This document shows positions 54,276-61,319 of a stretch of DNA of 64,000 nt, one piece after another. Source of the DNA: Gemmatimonas aurantiaca T-27 (GTDB lineage: Bacteria; Gemmatimonadota; Gemmatimonadetes; Gemmatimonadales; Gemmatimonadaceae); NCBI RefSeq assembly GCF_000010305.1, contig NC_012489.1:2859646-2923645 (forward strand), in the 5' to 3' direction. Every line of letters begins with the position of its first letter. Position 1 is the stretch's first letter. The notes beneath the pieces were generated by a model. That model had not been told where the DNA came from. It saw only the letters and a list, made by a program, of their open reading frames with translations, and did not search any database. The position numbers and the translations under genes were made by a program.

Positions 54276-55264
54276 CAGCCTTCGCCTCGCAGCTCCGAGT
54301 GATCGCCCAGGGTCATGCGGCCGCTGACACCATCCACGACGACATGATCGCCGAGGAAGCAGTCGTGCAGCGTCGCATTGGAGATGTGCGCATGTTCACC
54401 AGCCACCGTGTCACGTACCGTGGCATGGCGGATCGTACTGCCAGCGCCGATGGATACGTTGGGGCCCACGGTGGCGTGTTCGATCGTGACACCGTCCTCG
54501 ATGTATACCGGCTCAACGATCGTGGCCCCTTCACCAAGTGTCCCCGGACGGCGCGCGCGGCCCTTCTCGAGCATCGTGCGATTCGTGTCGAGCAACGTCT
54601 CGAGCTGGCCGGCGTCGTACCACCCGTCCACGTCGACCACCTTGATCTTCGCACCTTTGTCGATCATGTACTGGAACGCATCGGTGAGATACCACTCGCC
54701 CTTGTTCGGGGTGGTGGTCAGCACGTGGGCGATGCCCTCGTACAACAGCTTCCAGTTGCGGATGTAGTAGAGACCGATGTTGGCGCGCTTGGAGATCGGC
54801 TCCTTGGGCTTCTCCACGATGCGCGTCATGTGGCCCTCGGCATCGGTCACCACCACACCGAAGCGCTGGTAGTCCTCGACTTCCTTCGTCCAGATGATCC
54901 CGTCGGCTTCGGTGTCTTTTGTGATGCTCAGGTCTGCATCGAAGATCGTGTCGACGAAAATGATGAGCACCGGCTGATCGACATAGTCCCGCGCCAGAGC
55001 CACGGCACCGGCCGTGCCATCCTGCACCGCCTGCTCGATGAACACGCTGGGGATGGCATAGTTGGCCTTGGTGAACGCCTCGACCTTCTCCTTGAGGTGG
55101 CCGGTGATGTACACGACCTGTTCGACATTGCCCAGGCGCATGACATCGTCCATCACATAGCTCATGACGGGACGCCCCGCGACCTTGAGCATCGGCTTCG
55201 GCACCACGTGCGTGTGCGGGCGGAGTCGCGTGCCTTTTCCGGCCAGCGGGATGATGACCTTCAT
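54275..55264 (-). CDS. RmlA-like sugar-nucleotidyltransferase with left-handed beta-helix
   Basis: 329 residues. N-terminal catalytic domain: MKVIIPLAGKGTRLRPHTHV with loop AGKGTRLRP and PKPMLKVAGRPVMSYVMDDV; DGTAGAVALARDYVDQPVLI, IFVDTIFDADL, and YLTDAFQYMIDKGAKIKVV, typical of glucose-1-phosphate thymidylyltransferases. From about residue 250 there are hexapeptide-repeat-like turns (GATIVEPVYIEDGVTIEHAT, VGPNVSIGAGSTIRHATV), a short left-handed beta-helix as in GlmU-type enzymes. Product: an NDP-sugar, probably from glucose- or galactose-type phosphates. It overlaps the GH109-like gene. Confidence 0.85.
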   Translation of the reverse strand: MKVIIPLAGKGTRLRPHTHVVPKPMLKVAGRPVMSYVMDDVMRLGNVEQVVYITGHLKEKVEAFTKANYAIPSVFIEQAVQDGTAGAVALARDYVDQPVLIIFVDTIFDADLSITKDTEADGIIWTKEVEDYQRFGVVVTDAEGHMTRIVEKPKEPISKRANIGLYYIRNWKLLYEGIAHVLTTTPNKGEWYLTDAFQYMIDKGAKIKVVDVDGWYDAGQLETLLDTNRTMLEKGRARRPGTLGEGATIVEPVYIEDGVTIEHATVGPNVSIGAGSTIRHATVRDTVAGEHAHISNATLHDCFLGDHVVVDGVSGRMTLGDHSELRGEG

Positions 55265-55327
55265 GATGTCGTCGGGCTATGGGTGAAGAGGGCGCAGCAT
55301 GGCGACGCTGTGTCCAAGATGCAGAAC

Positions 55328-55355
55328 GGCGACGTCCCCCGGGAGGGGCGTCGCC
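55328..55355 (-). terminator. Hairpin after the cupin gene
   Basis: GGCGACG and CCCC (55328-55339, one bulged T) pair with GGGG and CGTCGCC (55345-55355). It lies between the cupin stop and the nucleotidyltransferase start; the minus strand continues GTTCTGC. Possible terminator separating the atp and sugar genes. Confidence 0.5.
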
Positions 55356-55389
55356 GCCATGATTCGTCATCTTGACCGGTCCCTTGTAC

Positions 55390-55767
55390 CTAGGGAGCGC
55401 TGGTCCCTTCGCGCCCGTACCGATCCTTGAGTCGCACCACGTCATCGAGTTCCGGTGTGCTCGCCTCGAGCACGTCGCAATCGGTGACGGCTTCCATGTA
55501 GTGAATGGTGCCCGGGGTGATGCGGAAGGACTGGCCTGCGGTGAGGAGCTGATCGCGCAGTTCCGTATCACCCGGAAGCTGCACCCAGTACTTCATCTCC
55601 CCCTGCAGCAGGTACACCGTCTCGTCCTTGCGCTCGTGGTACTGCACCGACAGCGCCTGGCCGGCCGTAATGTGGAGGATCTTCCCGACGTACCGATCGG
55701 TGTGTGCCCAGATCGTTTCGTGCCCCCAAGGCTTGGGGACATGACGTACCTCCACCCGGCCACTCAC
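55390..55767 (-). CDS. Cupin protein, mannose-6-phosphate isomerase type II-like
   Basis: 125 residues from GTG 55767. The cupin metal site is GQALSVQYHERKDETVYLLQ with His43-Glu44... and a second motif in GQSFRITPGTIHYMEAVTD. KPWGHETIWAHTDRYVGKIL at the N-terminus is the signature of the C-terminal cupin of bifunctional ManC-type proteins and related sugar-phosphate isomerases; here it stands alone. The start overlaps the atpH stop by four bases (GTGA). Its role may belong with the downstream sugar genes; inference only. Confidence 0.8.
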   Translation of the reverse strand: MSGRVEVRHVPKPWGHETIWAHTDRYVGKILHITAGQALSVQYHERKDETVYLLQGEMKYWVQLPGDTELRDQLLTAGQSFRITPGTIHYMEAVTDCDVLEASTPELDDVVRLKDRYGREGTSAP

Positions 55768-56321
55768 GCGCGCGTACCACCCATGCGGCGGCGCAGCATG
55801 CCGAGCTTCCGACGGAGCGAACCGTCCATGACGGTGTCGCCCACACGAACCACGACGCCACCGAGAATGCTCGGGTCAACGGCGAAGTGCGGCACCACGG
55901 TCTTGCCGGTGGCCTTCGAGAGGCGCTCGGCAATCATCTTCGCTTCTTCGTCTCCCGTCTCGCGCGCCACCGTCACCCGGGCGTGCACAATACCCGACGC
56001 CGCGTCGCGCAGCGTTTCATACTCTGTCGCGATGGCCGGGATGAGCATCTGACGGCGATTCTTCACGAGCTGCTGCAGAAACCGCAGGAACAGATGCGGA
56101 ACCTTGTCGCCCAACGCCTTCGACAGCACCACCGACTTCTGCTCGGCCGCGATACGCGGCGACTCGAGGAAGCGCGAGAGATTCACATCGTTGTTGATGG
56201 CGTCGGCCACCTGACGCAACAATGCCCCCCACCCCTCGGCGTCGTCCGCTTTGCGGGCGAGCACCAGAAGAGCCTCGGCATAGTTGCGGGCGACGGATTC
56301 GCCCTGCACGCCGGCCGCCAT
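55764..56321 (-). CDS. atpH: ATP synthase F1 subunit delta
   Basis: 185 residues. Typical delta/OSCP: an N-terminal helical bundle (VARNYAEALLVLARKADDAE, FLESPRIAAEQKSVVLSKAL) and the family end HFAVDPSILGGVVVRVGDTV then MDGSLRRKLGMLRRRM. It links the F1 head to the b-subunit stalk. The start overlaps the atpF stop (TGATG). Normally atpA, atpG, atpD and atpC follow; here a cupin gene follows instead. Confidence 0.94.
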   Translation of the reverse strand: MAAGVQGESVARNYAEALLVLARKADDAEGWGALLRQVADAINNDVNLSRFLESPRIAAEQKSVVLSKALGDKVPHLFLRFLQQLVKNRRQMLIPAIATEYETLRDAASGIVHARVTVARETGDEEAKMIAERLSKATGKTVVPHFAVDPSILGGVVVRVGDTVMDGSLRRKLGMLRRRMGGTRA

Positions 56322-56920
56322 CAGCGCGCCGCCTTGCCGTCGAGCGACGCCAGGAAGCTCTCGACGATCTGGCGGTTGCCTGCCGAGTCGAGGTTCTGTT
56401 CGATGACGCGGGACGCACCGGCAATGGCCAGGTCGACGGCTTCGCGACGCAGCTCGGCGATGGCCGACGCCTTTTCGCCCTCGATGGCGCGGCGGGCCTG
56501 CTCGATCATCTCTTCCTGCTGGTGCTTGGTCTGCGCGAGCAGATCGGTGCGCATCTTCTCGGCCGTCGCGCGGCTTTCGGCGATGATGCCCTGCGCCTCA
56601 GTGCGGGCGGCCTCGAGCTGCGCGCGCTGCTGCGCCAACGCCGCTTCGGCCTCGGCACGATCACGCTTGGCACCTTCGATCGCGTCCTCGAGCGCCTTCT
56701 CGCGAGCCTCAACGGCGGCGAACAGCGGCTTGAATGCGAACTTCGCGAGCACGACGAAGAGCAGCGCGAAGATGATCAGCGTCCAGAACATCAAGCCAGC
56801 CTTCGGCTCGAGCAGGTTCACGGGGCCACCCTGGGCATCGGACGCCAGGGCCGGCGTGGCGATCATCAACTGCGCGACAACGGAAGCGAGCACGCCACGG
56901 CGGGCGGAAAGAGCGAACAT
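56321..56920 (-). CDS. atpF: ATP synthase F0 subunit b
   Basis: 199 residues from the ATG at 56920. An N-terminal leader (VLASVVAQLMIATPALASDA) looks cleavable, then the membrane helix LMFWTLIIFALLFVVLAKFA and a long charged coiled coil (AREKALEDAIEGAKRDRAEA onward) that forms the peripheral stalk. A cleavable leader on subunit b is unusual in E. coli but seen in several Bacteroidota and relatives. A longer start at 56983 is rejected because it adds non-family residues. Confidence 0.92.
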   Translation of the reverse strand: MFALSARRGVLASVVAQLMIATPALASDAQGGPVNLLEPKAGLMFWTLIIFALLFVVLAKFAFKPLFAAVEAREKALEDAIEGAKRDRAEAEAALAQQRAQLEAARTEAQGIIAESRATAEKMRTDLLAQTKHQQEEMIEQARRAIEGEKASAIAELRREAVDLAIAGASRVIEQNLDSAGNRQIVESFLASLDGKAAR

Positions 56921-56994
56921 GGAGAGGTCCACGAAGATGGAGGAAGCGGAGGGGCGCCCGGACGGTTGGACCGAACGCCCCACACGCAGTCAGA

Positions 56995-57273
56995 TCAGAA
57001 CGTGATCTTGCCCTGGATCTGGAAGCCGATGACGACACCGAACAGCGCGGCGCCTTCGATCAGCGCGGCAAGGATCAGTGCAGCCGTCTGGATGCGGCCA
57101 GCCGCTTCCGGCTGACGCGCCATGCCTTCAACCGCCGAACCACCGATGCGGCCGATGCCCAGGCCGGCGCCGATCACGGCACCACCGGCAGCGATACCAG
57201 CGCCGATCATGGCGAGGCCCTTCGGATCCTGCACCACCGGCGCGGCGGCCTGGAGGAGACCCATGATTTCCAT
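56995..57273 (-). CDS. atpE: ATP synthase F0 subunit c
   Basis: 92 residues, with GGAG eight bases before the ATG. Two helices: LAMIGAGIAAGGAVIGAGLG and the second with LIEGAALFGVVIGF carrying the ion-binding Glu73; loop ARQPEAAGR. The residues around Glu73 (A-L-I-E-G) lack the Gln/Ser-Thr sodium ligands, so proton use is likely. The first ten residues (MEIMGLLQAAAPVV) may be a short leader. Confidence 0.95.
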   Translation of the reverse strand: MEIMGLLQAAAPVVQDPKGLAMIGAGIAAGGAVIGAGLGIGRIGGSAVEGMARQPEAAGRIQTAALILAALIEGAALFGVVIGFQIQGKITF

Positions 57274-57369
57274 CGTATAACTCCGAGTCGTAGTCGTTGT
57301 GATCCTGCACTCCCGACGGACACTCTGGTCCGCATGCCCGTCACTGAGCGGTGAAGCTCAACGGGCTTT

Positions 57370-57387
57370 GCCGGTCGCTCGACCGGC
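57370..57387 (-). other. Hairpin in the atpB-atpE spacer
   Basis: GCCGGT (57370-57375) pairs with ACCGGC (57382-57387), extendable by CG/CG inside. It lies in the 168-base gap between atpB and atpE, which holds no gene; such stems often protect or process the highly expressed atpE message. Confidence 0.4.
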
Positions 57388-57441
57388 TACTGAACACACC
57401 GCAGGGGAGAGCCGCGGCACGTCCATTTCAAACAGGTGCGA

Positions 57442-58428
57442 CTAGTGGTGCGCTTCCCGGATCTGGCCGATGAACACGCAAGCCAGCAGCGTGAAGATGA
57501 AGGCCTGCAGGAAGCTGACGAACAGTTCGAGCATGCTGATGGCCACGGCCATGAGGACCGGCACGCCAGCCAGCGCCCAGCTCTGGAACGCGAAGATGAG
57601 GCCGATGAGTGCGAGCAACACGATGTGTCCCGCCGTCATGTTGGCGAACAGACGGATCGTGAGCGCAAACGGCTTGGAGATCTTGCCGACCATTTCCACC
57701 GGCGACATCACGAAGAACATGATCACGCGCATGGGCAGCGGCAGATCCTTGTTCCAGTAGAAGATCGTGCTGAGGTACCCGAAGCCATTGGCGCGAATAC
57801 CGGCCAATTCGACCACGATGGCAGTGATAACCGCCAGCGTGAACGTCACCGAAATGTTGCCGGTGGCGGTGGAGCCATACGGAATCATCCCGAACAGATT
57901 GCAGGTCAGGATGAAGAAGAAGAGCGTGAGCGCGAAGGGCACGAAGGCCTCGCCGTGGTGTCCCACGTTCGGCAGCACGACTTCATTGCGCATGTACAGC
58001 GCGAGCGCCTCCATGGCCCCCGCGAAGCCCTTGGAGCGGCCACTCGTGGCGTGCTGGGCCCGCGACTTGGACGCCGCCGTGATGAGCACGATGGCCACGA
58101 CCAGCGCGGCCGCAATCATGAATACCACGTGCTTGGTGGGCGACATGTCGACCGCCAGGCCACCGATGTGGATCGGCTCCCAGTGGGGCAGCTCGATTTC
58201 CTTGTAGAACGGCGCCTTCCAATACGGCAGCTCGAGATGATGGCCGTCCGTGATGTGCGGCGTGATGATATCGACCGGACCGGACGCGGCGGGCGCACCA
58301 TGTGTATCGGCGCCATGTTCCTGCGCGAATGCCGGGAGCGGCGCGACGACGAGCGTCAGCGCGACACTGGCCAAACGGGCCAATCGGGACAGCGAACGGA
58401 TCATCGACTGCATCCGGGTATGAGGCAT
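57442..58428 (-). CDS. atpB: ATP synthase F0 subunit a
   Basis: 328 residues from the ATG at 58428; the longer frame is not used. A leader (LASVALTLVVAPLPAFAQ) looks cleavable, followed by a His/Asp/Glu-rich periplasmic segment, then five helices. The essential half-channel Arg259 sits in ALTIRLFANMTAGHIVLLAL; other marks are FFFILTCNLFGMIPYGSTAT, GNISVTFTLAVITAIVVELA and LELFVSFLQAFIFTLLACVF. The start overlaps the stop of the upstream small membrane gene (TGATG). Confidence 0.94.
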   Translation of the reverse strand: MPHTRMQSMIRSLSRLARLASVALTLVVAPLPAFAQEHGADTHGAPAASGPVDIITPHITDGHHLELPYWKAPFYKEIELPHWEPIHIGGLAVDMSPTKHVVFMIAAALVVAIVLITAASKSRAQHATSGRSKGFAGAMEALALYMRNEVVLPNVGHHGEAFVPFALTLFFFILTCNLFGMIPYGSTATGNISVTFTLAVITAIVVELAGIRANGFGYLSTIFYWNKDLPLPMRVIMFFVMSPVEMVGKISKPFALTIRLFANMTAGHIVLLALIGLIFAFQSWALAGVPVLMAVAISMLELFVSFLQAFIFTLLACVFIGQIREAHH

Positions 58429-58820
58429 CAGTTCAGAAAGAGCGGCTCGACGAGTGTCGAGAGGAAGTAGAACACCACCAGTGACAGCAGCGCTGGACCA
58501 GCCACCAACCCCAGCGCCTTGATGCCGAGCAACGCCCAGAAGGCGACGGACGCAAACCGCAACAACACGCCCAGTCCCCATCCCGCGATCACCTGCTGTC
58601 GCGCCACGAGACGCGCCACGGCAAAAGTGAACGTCTGGACGATGATCGCAAGCCATGCACTTGCCCGCACGGCCCGCACCGATTCTGCATCGGTCCATAC
58701 GAAGGTCTGCATGACGTAGGCGCACACCAACACGAGTGCGACCTGTGCCACCGTAAAACGCAGCAGAGCGGTCATCATCCCCGATGTCGCGGGACGATCA
58801 GGCATCGACGGATTCGTCAT
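58428..58820 (-). CDS. Small membrane protein in the atp operon, AtpI-position
   Basis: 130 residues with four hydrophobic segments (LLRFTVAQVALVLVCAYVMQ, SAWLAIIVQTFTFAVARLVA, LGVLLRFASVAFWALLGIKA, ALLSLVVFYFLSTLVEPLFL). The position just before atpB is where AtpI or AtpR usually lies, and the topology fits, but I do not see AtpI family residues. It may assist c-ring assembly or carry another role. The stop overlaps the atpB start. Confidence 0.65.
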   Translation of the reverse strand: MTNPSMPDRPATSGMMTALLRFTVAQVALVLVCAYVMQTFVWTDAESVRAVRASAWLAIIVQTFTFAVARLVARQQVIAGWGLGVLLRFASVAFWALLGIKALGLVAGPALLSLVVFYFLSTLVEPLFLN

Positions 58821-58848
58821 GGACGTCTTCGTGATTGACGTGATCGTT

Positions 58849-59136
58849 TCACGGCTTCGGTGTCGAGTCGTCGTGATCAACGGACGAAGCGCGCGGAACG
58901 CGCTGTGTCGCCGTCAATCGACGGTAACCCGAATAGAACGCACCACCACCACCCACCAACACACCGCCGAGAAGAAACAGCGGTGCCGTGTCGAACCGGC
59001 GATCCATCCAGTTGCCGGCATACACGAACAACAGAATCGCGGCAAAGAACTGCATCCCGAGTCCGGCCAAAGCCCATGGCGACACGTCGCCAGGAGGCTT
59101 GGATTCCTGTGTGGAACGATGCGGATTTTCTGCCAT
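58849..59136 (-). CDS. atpZ: AtpZ/AtpI-type ATP synthase accessory protein
   Basis: 95 residues from the ATG at 59136. Two membrane helices: WALAGLGMQFFAAILLFVYA then GNWMDRRFDTAPLFLLGGVL and VGGGGAFYSGYRRL. The family pattern (G-x-Q-x3-A, G-x-W-x-D-x2-F, hairpin with Gly) matches F0 subunit AtpZ, which with AtpI helps cation handling or assembly. It opens the F0 operon; its start is ten bases after a TTGCGA-N17-TAGCTT promoter. Confidence 0.82.
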   Translation of the reverse strand: MAENPHRSTQESKPPGDVSPWALAGLGMQFFAAILLFVYAGNWMDRRFDTAPLFLLGGVLVGGGGAFYSGYRRLTATQRVPRASSVDHDDSTPKP

Positions 59137-59146
59137 TCGGGGGCGG

Positions 59147-59175
59147 AAGCTAGAGGCTTGTGAAATTTTTCGCAA
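59147..59175 (-). promoter_or_regulatory. atp F0 operon promoter, probably leaderless
   Basis: Minus strand: TTGCGA (59175-59170), 17-base spacer, TAGCTT (59152-59147). The atpZ ATG at 59136 follows after ten bases, so the first transcript base is at or near the start codon. Confidence 0.55.
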
Positions 59176-59269
59176 GCGATCGTTCCGGCTCAAACCGAAG
59201 AGAAGCCGAGGCGTTGGCCGAGGGCGGTAAAGATCATGTTGCATCGTCACTTAGGACGAAACTGGGCCC

Positions 59270-59298
59270 TTGACAGGCTGGGCCGGAGTTAATAACGT
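59270..59298 (+). promoter_or_regulatory. Promoter of the BsuPI lipoprotein gene
   Basis: TTGACA (59270-59275), 17-base spacer, TAACGT (59293-59298). This is among the best -35/-10 pairs in the window; the start codon at 59397 lies about 100 bases downstream. Confidence 0.55.
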
Positions 59299-59396
59299 GG
59301 CGCCGTATCGAAATGTGACGGCCGGTCGTCCAACCGCATGTAAGTTCGGCGCTTCCGCGACCTGCGTCACTTCCCGACAATCTGCCCCTCGTCCTG

Positions 59397-59846
59397 ATGC
59401 TCGCGCGCATCACCGTTCCACTGCTGGCAGCGGCCGGACTCGTCTTCGCGTGTGGACCGCGAACGCCGAGCCCGGTGGCGAACGCTCGCCCGAAAGCGGG
59501 GGCGGACATGGGGGTGGTGTCCCATGTGATGGTGGACACGGCCAATGGGACCGTCGGGTTCGCGATCGAGGTCACGAACGACTCCCCCAAGCGGGTCGAG
59601 TTGACGTTCCCCGATGGTCGGACGCATGACTTCGTGGTGCTGGACACCACCGGACGTGAAGTATGGCGCTGGAGTGCCGGCCGGTTGTTCACGCAGGCCA
59701 TGCAGAACCGGTTGCTGGACGCCCATGATTCTGCGGTGTACCGCGAAAAGTGGTCGCCGGACACGCCGGGCCAGTACACGTTGGTGGCGCAGCTCCGGAG
59801 TGAGAACTACCCCGTGCAGCAGCGGGTCGACTTTTCGCTGCGGTAG
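59397..59846 (+). CDS. BsuPI-domain lipoprotein
   Basis: 149 residues. Lipobox GLVFAC (Cys19). The mature part is a BsuPI-type Ig-like domain: ANGTVGFAIEVTNDSPKRVE followed by LTFPDGRTHDFVVLDTTGRE, WRWSAGRLFTQA and YTLVAQL, the pattern of the intracellular proteinase inhibitor of Bacillus. Whether it inhibits proteases here is unknown; many such domains in Gram-negative bacteria are uncharacterised envelope lipoproteins. Confidence 0.75.
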   Translation: MLARITVPLLAAAGLVFACGPRTPSPVANARPKAGADMGVVSHVMVDTANGTVGFAIEVTNDSPKRVELTFPDGRTHDFVVLDTTGREVWRWSAGRLFTQAMQNRLLDAHDSAVYREKWSPDTPGQYTLVAQLRSENYPVQQRVDFSLR

Positions 59847-59936
59847 TCTCCCCAAGCCGGTCGCGGCATGTGGCCGCGCTCTGTCCCCGGTGCTGTAGCG
59901 ACAGAGGTCCCTGGAAGTACATTGCGACGAGTTGGC

Positions 59937-59970
59937 AACGGACGCCCACAGGCGTCCGTTATCGTTTCCG
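59937..59970 (+). terminator. Terminator after the BsuPI lipoprotein
   Basis: AACGGACGCC (59937-59946) pairs perfectly over ten bases with GGCGTCCGTT (59951-59960), loop CACA, then ATCGTTTCC. Bases 59847-60131 hold no gene. Confidence 0.65.
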
Positions 59971-60131
59971 CCAGCTGTTGGTGCGCTGTCTCTGCTTGAA
60001 CCTGCCGCATCTGGTCCGATGGACCAGCCGCAGTGGGGTGGCGGTGGGCAGTGTGACACTGGTTCCCGTGCACGATCCTGCCTCATGGTGATGGGGATCG
60101 GATCGTCTCCCTGCCCCCCACACGATTCCTC

Positions 60132-61118
60132 GTGACTTCATCCCCGGACGCAAACGATCTCGCGTTGCTCGATCGCCTCGCGACAGCGCGGCGGGAGCTG
60201 CGGCACCAGATCGCCCAGCGCATCGTTGGTCAGGCACACGTTGTGGACGACCTCGTGACGGCCTTGCTGGCGGGCGGTCATGCGGTGCTCGTCGGTGTTC
60301 CCGGCCTGGCGAAGACGCTGCTGGTGCAGACCGTCTCGCAGGCGTTGGACCTGACGTTTTCGCGCGTGCAGTTCACGCCCGACCTGATGCCCAGCGACAT
60401 CACCGGTACCGAGCTGATGGAAGAGGAGCCCGGCACCGGCAAGCGGGCCTTTCGATTTGCTCCGGGTCCGGTGTTCGGCAACATGGTCCTGGCCGACGAA
60501 ATCAACCGAGCCCCACCGAAGACCCAGGCGGCACTGCTCCAGGCCATGCAGGAACGCACGGTGACGGTGGCCGGTCGGACGTACGATTTGCCACGTCCGT
60601 TCTTTGTGCTGGCCACGCAGAATCCGATCGAACAGGAAGGTACGTACCCGTTGCCGGAAGCCCAGCTCGACCGATTCATGTTCGAATTGACGGTTGGCTA
60701 TCCGACGCGTGAGGAGGAGGAGCAGATCGTGCTCTCCACGACCGGTGCGACGCAGGGCGAGGTGAAGCCCGTGTTGGGTGCGGAAGAGTTGCTGCAGATG
60801 CAGCGGCTGGTACGCCGCCTGCCGGCCCCGCCGAGTCTGGTGAAGTATGCGGTGCATCTGGCGCGAAGCACGCGGCCGGATGCGGCCGAAGCGACGGCAC
60901 GGGTGAAGAAGTACGTGAGCTGGGGTGCCGGTCCGCGTGCCTCGCAGTATCTCGTGTTGGGTGCGAAGGCCCGGGCGGCGATGGACGGCCGAGCGATGCC
61001 TGACCTGGATGACGTGCGCAGCGTCGCGAAGGGTGTGCTGCGGCACCGCATGGTGATGAATTTCCAGGCGGAAGCGGATGGGATTGCTACAGAGTCATTG
61101 ATCGAATTTCCGGCCTAA
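60132..61118 (+). CDS. MoxR-family AAA+ ATPase
   Basis: 328 residues from GTG 60132. Walker A is GVPGLAKT (55-62), Walker B MVLADEINRAPPKTQAAL, sensor 1 ATQNPIEQEGTYPLPEAQLD, and the late LDDVRSVAKGVLRHRMVMNF. MoxR ATPases act as chaperones that mature enzyme complexes or cell-surface structures, usually next to DUF58 and VWA-domain genes. None follows here; a terminator closes the gene 23 bases later. So the partner, if any, lies elsewhere. Confidence 0.9.
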   Translation: MTSSPDANDLALLDRLATARRELRHQIAQRIVGQAHVVDDLVTALLAGGHAVLVGVPGLAKTLLVQTVSQALDLTFSRVQFTPDLMPSDITGTELMEEEPGTGKRAFRFAPGPVFGNMVLADEINRAPPKTQAALLQAMQERTVTVAGRTYDLPRPFFVLATQNPIEQEGTYPLPEAQLDRFMFELTVGYPTREEEEQIVLSTTGATQGEVKPVLGAEELLQMQRLVRRLPAPPSLVKYAVHLARSTRPDAAEATARVKKYVSWGAGPRASQYLVLGAKARAAMDGRAMPDLDDVRSVAKGVLRHRMVMNFQAEADGIATESLIEFPA

Positions 61119-61140
61119 CTGGGACGGGAAGGATGACGCG

Positions 61141-61186
61141 GAGCGGGAGGGCGGCCTTACGAGGTTGTCCTCCCGCTCTTGTTTTG
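61141..61186 (+). terminator. Terminator after moxR
   Basis: GAGCGGGAGG (61141-61150) pairs perfectly with CCTCCCGCTC (61169-61178), 18-base loop, then TTGTTTTG. A second small stem, GCCTTCC/GGAAGGC, follows at 61186-61200. Confidence 0.7.
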
Positions 61187-61319
61187 CCTTCCGGGAAGGC
61201 AGGGTATTCCGTGTGATGTTCAACAGACTGTAAAATGACACGTCGCTGACGAATCTCGGGAGGATGCGGAAGGCGCAGGAAGTTGTAGCGCACCAGCCTC
61301 AAATGGCTCTGGAGGAGTC

